A DNA stretch of 5,551 bases from contig JAISLO010000224.1 of NCBI GenBank assembly GCA_031290815.1, positions 1-5,551 of the forward strand, given 5' to 3'. Under the pieces are notes generated by a model. The model was not told where the DNA came from and did not search any database. It saw only the letters and a list, made by a program, of their open reading frames with translations. Numbering within the stretch: the first letter of the stretch is position 1; each line of letters begins with the position of its first letter. Below, piece after piece: positions 1-5,023 of the stretch. A program made the translations under genes and the position numbers. This DNA comes from Synergistaceae bacterium. Lineage in GTDB: Bacteria; Synergistota; Synergistia; Synergistales; Synergistaceae.

Positions 1-239
1 ACGGGATTATTCCTTCAAAGGATCTTGTAGTTCTTTATCTATATTGATCAGCATTTTGATGCGTTTGCCCTGATAATATATATTATGGAATTACTAAAGA
101 GGAAATCAATAAAAAGCAAGAATATATTGCATTATACTGTAAATAGACCCATCAATCCACGAAATACAAAACATCACTCACAACAGGAAAATTCCTTCCT
201 GATGCTTAAGCTGCTGACATTGGATTTATAACCGCAGAG
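1..239. other. AT-rich stretch without a recognisable gene
   Basis: About 33% G+C by direct count, clearly lower than the coding DNA to its right. All six frames are short. A partial reading frame entering from the left edge closes with TGA within the first 75 bases in each plus frame and shows nothing recognisable. A 48-codon ATG-to-TAA frame lies at 85-231 but has no Shine-Dalgarno sequence and no family resemblance. The stretch lies downstream of cobO, so it may carry the 3' end of that transcript or the control region of a gene to the left. I see no tRNA, CRISPR or IS end in it. Confidence 0.6.
184..201. repeat. short inverted repeat downstream of cobO, possible weak terminator
   Basis: CAGGAA and TTCCTG form a perfect 6-bp inverted repeat around a 6-base loop, about 40 bases past the cobO stop codon. 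In the minus-strand transcript the 3' flank is only moderately T-rich and has no U-run directly after the stem. It is therefore not a clear intrinsic terminator. The symmetry is seen directly; the function is a guess. Confidence 0.25.
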
Positions 240-803
240 TCAACTCTCTATGCCCATGCGGGCCATCACTCCCTTCTGATAGTAGTGCTTTATCTCCCGC
301 ATCTCGGTGACCAGGTCGGCGCGCTCGATCAGCTCATCCGACGCTCCGCGTCCGGTAAGCACCAGTTCGACCATAGGGGGCTTGTCATCTATCAGGGAGA
401 TCAAATCGCTAAAGGAGATCAATCCCAGCTTTGCCGCCACGTTTGCCTCGTCGAGGACCACCAGGTCGTACTCGCCGCTTTTCATGGCCGTCCGGATCTC
501 CTCCAGCCCGATCTTCGCCGCCTCCTTGTCCGACTCGGACGGAGGGCCGACGATGAACCGTCCCTCTCCGTACTGCTTGAATGTTATGGATCCGCCCAAA
601 TCAGATATTCGTTCGAGCATCTTTATCTCGCTGTACTTCGAACCCTTGATGAGCTGGGCGAAGAGAACCCTCATCCCAGCGCCGAGCGCCCTCAGCGTGA
701 GACCGATGGACGCGGTCGTCTTTCCCTTGCCGTTGCCGGTGTATATCTGGACGTAACCGCGCTCGAACCTGTCCTTCATGCTGTCATAGATTCCTTCACT
801 CAC
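240..803 (-). CDS. cobO: cob(I)yrinic acid a,c-diamide / cob(I)alamin adenosyltransferase, CobO/BtuR family
   Basis: This cytoplasmic enzyme transfers the 5'-deoxyadenosyl group of ATP to reduced corrinoid, giving coenzyme B12 forms. A P-loop GNGKGKTT lies about 23-30 residues from the chosen start. A Walker B-like VVLDEAN follows near residues 115-121. The C-terminal part has TGRGA, then ADLVTEMREIKHYYQ, which is typical of the CobO/BtuR family. Length (187 aa) is normal and no key residue is missing. The frame opens at TTG 812, but a GAGGGGG stretch lies directly against that codon. The in-frame GTG at 803 sits 9 bases after it and is preferred. ATG 780, with GAAGGA 12 bases ahead, is also possible and would suit the usual N-terminus. 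The gene follows the secreted-protein gene by 37 bases and is probably cotranscribed with it. No other cobalamin gene is in the window, so salvage and de novo synthesis cannot be told apart. Confidence 0.93.
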   Translation of the reverse strand: MSEGIYDSMKDRFERGYVQIYTGNGKGKTTASIGLTLRALGAGMRVLFAQLIKGSKYSEIKMLERISDLGGSITFKQYGEGRFIVGPPSESDKEAAKIGLEEIRTAMKSGEYDLVVLDEANVAAKLGLISFSDLISLIDDKPPMVELVLTGRGASDELIERADLVTEMREIKHYYQKGVMARMGIES

Positions 804-840
804 GACAATCAACCCCCTCGTAACGTCTGAAAACGGTAAT

Positions 841-1929
841 TCAATGCAGGTAGATCCTGAACGCCTCTATTCCGGTCAGGCTGTCCTCCGTAAGGCCGGA
901 TACGTCCGGCAGCTCCTGCCACTCCCCGTCAATCATGCCTACCACCCAGCCGTCGCGCGAGTCGGTAACGTCCACGTCCCCCGGCCTGATCGAGCCCCGG
1001 AAGAAAGGAGGCCGCCCCGTCAGGTCCTCGAATTCGATCCCTCTCAGCACTATGTATTGGGACATGCGCCTCGTTTTCTGCATCTCCTTCGAGTATGTAT
1101 GGCTCAGGGGAACTATCTGAAAACCTCCTATCTCCGACTTGCGGCAGGTGCTTATGCAGATCACGCCAGGGTGATTCGCCCGAACCCTTCCAAGCCCCTG
1201 GAACATAGTCCCCTCGAAACGCCCAGTTCCCGTGACCTTGCTCTCGACGACCGCAAATTTGTGATCGCCGTCCGCTCTGTGATATGACGCCGACCCGCCA
1301 TCACGGTTTTCGATCTCGATGTACTCGATGTCGTCCTCCGGCCTGTACACCCTTATCTCGACGGCTGCAGCGAACTTGAAGAGTTGTATGTTGTTGAAGA
1401 GGACCGGCATTCCTGCCCCGTTGATTATATAGACCGGGCTGCCCACATACGGCGAGTAGCGGCCCCACAGGCCGGACCCGCCCACGCCCTCGACCACGAA
1501 CGACGTGCCGTATCCGGGGGCCACGGCGAAGGTTTGGGATGGTATCAGGCTCATGGTCCTCCCAGCGCCATCCTCAACGGAGATCTGTATATGGTGAGCA
1601 TTGGCCGCAGTCGCTATGACCTGCCCCCCTATGCCGTACTTGCTGGCCGTGAAACCGGGATGCCTGCTCTTTATAGGCACTGCCTTGATCTTGCCCATGT
1701 CTATTTCCCTGCCGTCCGGAAATATCACCTTGGCCTGATCCCCAACGGTCATCGAGAGGCGTATTGTGAACATAAGCCGCTCGGGATCCTCGACGTTGTA
1801 AATGGACGATTCGGCGGCCGGCGCAATATTCGGAGCGGCGAACAACACAGCCGCAAAAGCTAAAGAAATACCGACAAACGACGACCGAATCATACGGAAA
1901 AAGCCCAGCGCTTTAAAACTCACCTTCAC
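841..1929 (-). CDS. secreted protein of unknown function with signal peptide
   Basis: I do not recognise a named family. The N-terminus is a plausible Sec signal peptide. It has basic residues up to R15, a hydrophobic core at about residues 18-32, and an A36-P37-A38 cleavage motif. The mature part (about 324 aa) has no further strong hydrophobic segment. It is rich in Gly, Val, Ile and aromatic residues and looks largely beta-structured. The only cysteines form a CISTC (CxxxC) pair at 258/262, which could make a disulfide or bind a metal. Striking stretches are GGSGLWGRYSPYVG (150-163), EIRVYRPEDDIEYIEIENRDGG (191-212, given here in part: RVYRPEDD, YIEIENRD) and GTGRFEGTMFQGLGRVR (234-250). 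The start is GTG. An AGGAG lies 14 bases upstream and an AAGG nearer. A second GTG is at codon 3, and M13 is an alternative without a good ribosome site. It is followed closely by cobO. A periplasmic or surface location is inferred from the signal peptide. Confidence 0.85.
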   Translation of the reverse strand: MKVSFKALGFFRMIRSSFVGISLAFAAVLFAAPNIAPAAESSIYNVEDPERLMFTIRLSMTVGDQAKVIFPDGREIDMGKIKAVPIKSRHPGFTASKYGIGGQVIATAANAHHIQISVEDGAGRTMSLIPSQTFAVAPGYGTSFVVEGVGGSGLWGRYSPYVGSPVYIINGAGMPVLFNNIQLFKFAAAVEIRVYRPEDDIEYIEIENRDGGSASYHRADGDHKFAVVESKVTGTGRFEGTMFQGLGRVRANHPGVICISTCRKSEIGGFQIVPLSHTYSKEMQKTRRMSQYIVLRGIEFEDLTGRPPFFRGSIRPGDVDVTDSRDGWVVGMIDGEWQELPDVSGLTEDSLTGIEAFRIYLH

Positions 1930-1962
1930 ATCAACTGCCTTCGCTCCTATGGATTTTTTGAC

Positions 1963-1985
1963 GTGTCAGCGCTTGCGCTGAACAC
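1963..1985. repeat. imperfect inverted repeat upstream of the secreted-protein gene
   Basis: GTGTCAGCGC and GCGCTGAACAC pair over 10 bp around a TT centre, with a single bulged A (1981). The right half ends 34 bases before the GTG start of the minus-strand gene when read from that strand. An A-run, not a U-run, follows in the minus direction, and on the plus strand the T6 run precedes the stem. It is therefore not an intrinsic terminator in either direction. It could be an operator or a 5'-UTR hairpin. The symmetry is seen; the role is inferred. Confidence 0.45.
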
Positions 1986-2057
1986 AACAACATCGCCCGA
2001 AAGTTTATGGAAGAATGATCTCACATAATATGTCCCACTCCGTCGCCAAAACATGAC

Positions 2058-2095
2058 AAAAAAAAGCGGCCCTTGAGCGATAGTCATGCTAGAAT
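2058..2095 (+). promoter_or_regulatory. candidate extended -10 promoter with upstream A-tract for the polysaccharide operon
   Basis: TGC-TAGAAT at 2087-2095 fits an extended -10 element (TGnTATAAT, one mismatch in the hexamer). No acceptable -35 hexamer stands 16-18 bases ahead. An A8 tract at 2058-2065 lies roughly where an UP-like element would sit. Transcription would begin near 2101 and leave a leader of about 65 bases before the leader-ORF start codon at 2166. This is pattern matching only; the candidate at 2131-2139 is an alternative. Confidence 0.3.
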
Positions 2096-2130
2096 GGGCG
2101 AAACATATCATGTCGTTCGAGCGAATCGCC

Positions 2131-2139
2131 TGATATTAT
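2131..2139 (+). promoter_or_regulatory. alternative extended -10-like element
   Basis: TGA-TATTAT fits TGnTATAAT with one mismatch, in a locally AT-rich patch about 27 bases before the leader-ORF start codon. No -35 hexamer is evident at the expected distance. A start here would place the GGAGGT ribosome site within about ten bases of the 5' end, so it is less attractive than the upstream candidate. Confidence 0.2.
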
Positions 2140-2153
2140 TATATATCCAATTT

Positions 2154-2159
2154 GGAGGT
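2154..2159 (+). promoter_or_regulatory. strong Shine-Dalgarno site serving the leader ORF
   Basis: GGAGGT stands 6 bases ahead of ATG 2166, which is ideal spacing. This ATG is not in the aminotransferase frame. The aminotransferase frame could be extended upstream to TTG 2152, but that codon overlaps the start of this GGAGGT and has no ribosome site of its own. The site therefore decides against TTG 2152 as the start and points to a separate short ORF. Confidence 0.6.
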
Positions 2160-2165
2160 ATTCGT

Positions 2166-2216
2166 ATGCCAAACGGAATTTCAGCAGGAGAGTCAGGGAA
2201 TTTCTATCATGAGTAA
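2166..2216 (+). CDS. putative 16-residue leader peptide overlapping the aminotransferase start
   Basis: The frame runs ATG to TAA and encodes MPNGISAGESGNFYHE. It has the best Shine-Dalgarno sequence around the operon start (GGAGGT, 6-base spacing). Its last bases, ATGAGTAA, contain the aminotransferase ATG at 2209 in another frame, so the two overlap by 8 bases. Ribosomes ending at TAA 2214-2216 could restart on ATG 2209, and the weak AGGGA ahead of that ATG could help. The peptide has no run of a single amino acid, so classic amino-acid attenuation is not indicated. An alternative is that it is a chance ORF, or that a nearby frameshift error hides a longer N-terminus. The aminotransferase family normally begins just before RIYLSSPHMGG, which argues against a missing N-terminus. 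Confidence 0.45.
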   Translation: MPNGISAGESGNFYHE

Positions 2217-3357
2217 AGAAGGGGATCGGATATATCTGTCGTCCCCCCACATGGGCGGCAGTGAGATCATGTACGTGAAGGAGGCGTTCGACACCAATTG
2301 GGTCGCGCCTCTCGGGCCTCATGTCGAGGCGTTCGAGAGGGAGTGCGCGGCTTATGCGGGAGTGAGGTCGGCGCTCGCCCTATCGTCTGGAACGGCCGCG
2401 GCCCTTCTTGCCTCCAGGCTGATCGGGCTCGGCCCGGGGGACGTGTTCTTCTGCTCCTCCCTGACGTTCATAGCGTCGCTGGCGCCCATCGTTCAGGCCG
2501 GAGCCGAGCCCATATTCATCGATTCCGAGCCCGAATCGTGGAACATGTCGCCGTCAGCCCTCCGCGCGGCATTCGAGGAGGCCGACGCGAAAGGAGTACG
2601 TCCGGCGGCTGTCGTGCTCGTGGACCTGTACGGCCAGCCGTGCGATATGGACGAGCTGATCCCGATCTGCGAGTCGAGAGAAGTCCCGGTCATAGAGGAT
2701 GCTGCGGAGGCGATGGGCAGCACATACAAGGGAAAACTCGCAGGATCCTTCGGCCGCTTCGCATTTTACTCATTCAACGGAAACAAGATAATAACGACAT
2801 CCGGCGGCGGAATGCTCCTGTCCGATGACGAGGAGTCCATAGACCGCGCGAGATTCCTCTCGACCCAGGCGAGGGACAAGGCGCCGTGGTATCAGCACTC
2901 CGAGCTTGGATACAACTTCAGGTTGAGCAACGTGCTCGCCGGCATAGGGCGCGCGCAGCTCGCCCTGATAGAGCGAAGAATCGAGGAGCGGAGGGCCGTG
3001 TATAGGAGATATTACGAAGCCCTTTCGGGAATACCGGGGGTGAATTTCATGCCGGAGCCGCATTGGAGCATGACAAACAGGTGGCTCACGACGCTCACGA
3101 TTGACCCGAGCGTAACCGGCATCACGAATCTTAGCCTGCTCGACGCCCTGGCTTGGCGCAACATAGAGTCGCGCCCGGTTTGGAAGCCGATGCACCTCCA
3201 GCCAGTGTTCGAGGGCGCGAAATATTACCGCCACGGGGACGAGGACGTCTCCGCCAGGCTGTTCGAGAACGGTCTCTGTCTGCCGTCAGGATCAAACCTC
3301 ACTAGGGCCGATCAGGACAGGGTGATAGAGACGCTGTCAGGCATGCTGCGCCGCTGA
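2209..3357 (+). CDS. PLP-dependent DegT/DnrJ/EryC1/StrS aminotransferase, EpsN/PglE type
   Basis: Predicted to aminate the C4 keto group of a nucleotide-linked 4-keto-6-deoxy sugar, with glutamate as donor, giving a UDP-4-amino-4,6-dideoxy-HexNAc-like product. It is cytosolic. From ATG 2209 the protein has 382 residues, normal for the family. The opening has RIYLSSPHMGG and TNWVAPLGPHVEAFERE. ALSSGTAA is the PLP-phosphate loop. LTFIASLAPI and FIDSEPESWNMSP follow, then VIEDAAEAMGS, whose Asp contacts the PLP ring nitrogen. SFNGNKIITTSGGGML carries the internal-aldimine Lys, K193 (codon 2785-2787). RLSNVLAGIGRAQL and the C-terminal ESRPVWKPMH are also family signatures. ATG 2209 is preferred over TTG 2152 because an AGGGA lies 9 bases ahead and the N-terminus then matches the family. 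The next gene starts one base after the stop. The dehydratase that supplies its substrate is not in the window. Confidence 0.93.
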   Translation: MSKEGDRIYLSSPHMGGSEIMYVKEAFDTNWVAPLGPHVEAFERECAAYAGVRSALALSSGTAAALLASRLIGLGPGDVFFCSSLTFIASLAPIVQAGAEPIFIDSEPESWNMSPSALRAAFEEADAKGVRPAAVVLVDLYGQPCDMDELIPICESREVPVIEDAAEAMGSTYKGKLAGSFGRFAFYSFNGNKIITTSGGGMLLSDDEESIDRARFLSTQARDKAPWYQHSELGYNFRLSNVLAGIGRAQLALIERRIEERRAVYRRYYEALSGIPGVNFMPEPHWSMTNRWLTTLTIDPSVTGITNLSLLDALAWRNIESRPVWKPMHLQPVFEGAKYYRHGDEDVSARLFENGLCLPSGSNLTRADQDRVIETLSGMLRR

Positions 3358-3358
3358 C

Positions 3359-3964
3359 ATGTTCTATCTCGCGGTGAAGAGGGCCATGGATATCGCGGGC
3401 GGAATCGCCGGCCTGATCATCCTCTCGCCGGTGATGCTGTGGGCGGCGCTGCGGATCAGGCGTGAGATGTCGCCTCCGGCCATCTTCTCCCAGACCAGGG
3501 CGGGCCTGCACGGCAGACCGTTCAGGCTCTACAAGTTCAGGACGATGACCGACGGCAGGGACGCGGATGGCCGTCTGCTTCCCGACGCCGAGCGCATAAC
3601 AGACCTCGGGGGCCTGCTGCGATCCACCAGCATAGACGAGCTTCCCCAGCTCTGGAACGTCGTGCGCGGCGACATGAGCCTCGTGGGGCCTAGGCCGCTG
3701 CTTATGGAGTATGTACCGCTGTACAGCGAGGATCAGCGGAGACGCCTCTGCGTGAAGCCTGGCATAACGGGATGGGCACAGATAAACGGGCGCAACGCGA
3801 TATCATGGCCGGATAAGTTCGCCCTGGACTTGTGGTATGTCGATAACAGGAGCATCCTGCTGGATATAAAGATAATGCTGCTGACGGTGAAAAAAATCAT
3901 CGGGAGAGATGGCATTTCAGCGGCGGAGGACGCAACCATGCCGCCATACAGAGGGGAGAGATAA
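3359..3964 (+). CDS. monotopic phosphoglycosyl transferase (bacterial sugar transferase), PglC/EpsL type
   Basis: Initiates glycan assembly by moving a sugar 1-phosphate from a UDP-sugar to undecaprenyl phosphate at the inner face of the cytoplasmic membrane. The protein has 201 residues, the size of the minimal PglC-like enzymes without the extra N-terminal membrane domain of WbaP/WcaJ. Residues 7-11 are KRAMD, followed by one hydrophobic re-entrant segment (about 12-31) with a central Ser-Pro. FRLYKFRTM (56-63) follows. The catalytic Asp-Glu pair is D93-E94 in STSIDELPQLWNVVRGDMSL, followed by VGPRPLL and KPGITGWAQINGRN (133-146). All expected motifs are intact. It starts one base after the aminotransferase stop with only a weak ribosome site, so translation is probably coupled. 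Sugar specificity cannot be read from the sequence. The neighbouring aminotransferase suggests a diamino- or amino-trideoxy sugar. Confidence 0.95.
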   Translation: MFYLAVKRAMDIAGGIAGLIILSPVMLWAALRIRREMSPPAIFSQTRAGLHGRPFRLYKFRTMTDGRDADGRLLPDAERITDLGGLLRSTSIDELPQLWNVVRGDMSLVGPRPLLMEYVPLYSEDQRRRLCVKPGITGWAQINGRNAISWPDKFALDLWYVDNRSILLDIKIMLLTVKKIIGRDGISAAEDATMPPYRGER

Positions 3965-3973
3965 AGCCGAACC

Positions 3974-5023
3974 ATGAGTATAGCGTTGATATCAAACGCA
4001 ACGATAGCGCATGTGGCGATGAAGACGAGCAATCTCACGAAGGATGACGTATACTACCCGCTTGGCAGGAGTTCGTGGCTGTCTGGGCTCGTCGATGACA
4101 AGTCAAAGCTGTACCAGTGCGACCCGGACATCATATTCGTCATCTTACACGGGAGGACTCTTTTGAGTGAGGACTCGCTGTCCAGTGCAGAGGCCGCACA
4201 GGCTGAGATTTCATCCATCATCGATGTCATCCGCTCGGCGGCGCGCAAGCACGACAGAACTACATTTGTCATATCCACCATTGACCTCCCGCTGACCAAG
4301 ATGCATCCGCTCGTCTCGCGCAGACCTGAGCCTCAGGCTGAGGCATTCTGGAGACGGTCCATCGAAGAGCTCGATCTCCCCATTCTAGAGCTGTCGGAGA
4401 TATGCACGACGCTCGGAAGGGAAAGATTTTACAACAACAGGATCTGGTATATGGGATACATGCCGTTTTCCAAGGAGGGCGAGGATGCCTTGGCCGCGGA
4501 GATATCTCGAATATGGAGGGCATATAGAACTCCGCGCCGCCGCTGCATAGCGCTGGGCCTGGACAACATCCTCTGGGGCGGATCGCTGGAAGTTGACGGC
4601 ATCGACGGAGTTCACCTCGACGTGGGCGGATCGGGATCGCGCTTTTTCGACTTTCAGAAGAGACTGATCGACCTTAAAGAGAGCGGCGTGATGCTGGCAG
4701 TGATTTCAAAGAACAATCTGAAGGCAGCGTTGAAGTGTATCAACAACCACCCCGGAATGCTGCTTCGAGAGGGTGATTTCGCCGCGATAAGGTCAAATTC
4801 TGAGCCCAAACCGGCCAACCTCGAATCGATAGCGGAAGAGCTCGGAATCGGGACTGACTCGTTCGTCTTCATAGACGGCGATCCGGCAGAGAGGGAGGAG
4901 ATGGAGACGTCTAAACCGGAAGTGGTGGTGCCGATACCTCCGGAGGATTCCTCTCAGATGGAAACGTTCATGGTCGGAGTATCGAGACAGTATTTTCTGA
5001 GGACGAAACGCGAGGAGCCTTGA
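3974..5023 (+). CDS. FkbH-like protein: SGNH-like domain plus HAD-IIIC domain with altered catalytic motifs
   Basis: FkbH relatives load or process three-carbon glyceryl units or take part in acyl transfer in polyketide and surface-sugar pathways. Residues 1-185 resemble the SGNH-like N-terminal part: LISNAT, then PLGRSSWLSGLVD, KLYQCDPDIIFVILHGR and the linker RIWYMGYMPFSKEGEDALAAEI, cited in part. Residues 190-340 are the HAD part: CIALGLDNILWGG, LAVISKNN, NNHPGMLLREGDFAAIRSN, EPKPANLESIAEELGIG and FVFIDGDPAERE. The family form of the first motif is LDLDNTLWGG. Here Gly195 replaces the nucleophile Asp, and Ile199 replaces Thr. In the last motif the family IDDNPAERE reads IDGDPAERE, so the second Asp is Gly302. 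Ser245 and Lys279 remain. The C-terminal GNAT domain of longer FkbH proteins is absent. The frame is open throughout, with a GAGGGGAGAG stretch 13 bases before ATG. Phosphatase or phosphotransfer activity is doubtful; a binding or SGNH-based transfer role is possible. Confidence 0.85.
   Translation: MSIALISNATIAHVAMKTSNLTKDDVYYPLGRSSWLSGLVDDKSKLYQCDPDIIFVILHGRTLLSEDSLSSAEAAQAEISSIIDVIRSAARKHDRTTFVISTIDLPLTKMHPLVSRRPEPQAEAFWRRSIEELDLPILELSEICTTLGRERFYNNRIWYMGYMPFSKEGEDALAAEISRIWRAYRTPRRRCIALGLDNILWGGSLEVDGIDGVHLDVGGSGSRFFDFQKRLIDLKESGVMLAVISKNNLKAALKCINNHPGMLLREGDFAAIRSNSEPKPANLESIAEELGIGTDSFVFIDGDPAEREEMETSKPEVVVPIPPEDSSQMETFMVGVSRQYFLRTKREEP

Noticed and set aside
85..231. 48-codon plus-strand ORF (ATG 85 to TAA 229-231) in the AT-rich left edge
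   Set aside because: No Shine-Dalgarno sequence, no recognisable family, and Lys/Asn/Ser-rich content expected by chance from AT-rich DNA.
285..830. Long plus-strand open frames opposite cobO (181 and 149 codons)
   Set aside because: They are antisense shadows of a clear cobO gene, with no family features.
844..1863. Plus-strand open frames opposite the secreted-protein gene
   Set aside because: Their products look like random Arg/His-rich translations, and the minus-strand frame has a signal peptide and a normal start.
1958..1986. TTGACG (1958-1963) as a plus-strand -35 element
   Set aside because: The expected -10 position reads AACACA, so no promoter can be supported.
2056..2080. T8 run on the minus strand following a GC-rich stretch, like an intrinsic terminator
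   Set aside because: No proper stem precedes the T-run (only a distant 4-5 bp pairing with a loop of over 20 bases), and no minus-strand gene ends there.
2152..2208. TTG 2152 as the aminotransferase start
   Set aside because: The codon overlaps the GGAGGT ribosome site itself, has no upstream ribosome site and would add 19 residues not typical of the family.
2298..2828. Second plus-strand frame inside the aminotransferase gene
   Set aside because: Arg/Gly-rich shadow; the aminotransferase frame has all the family motifs.
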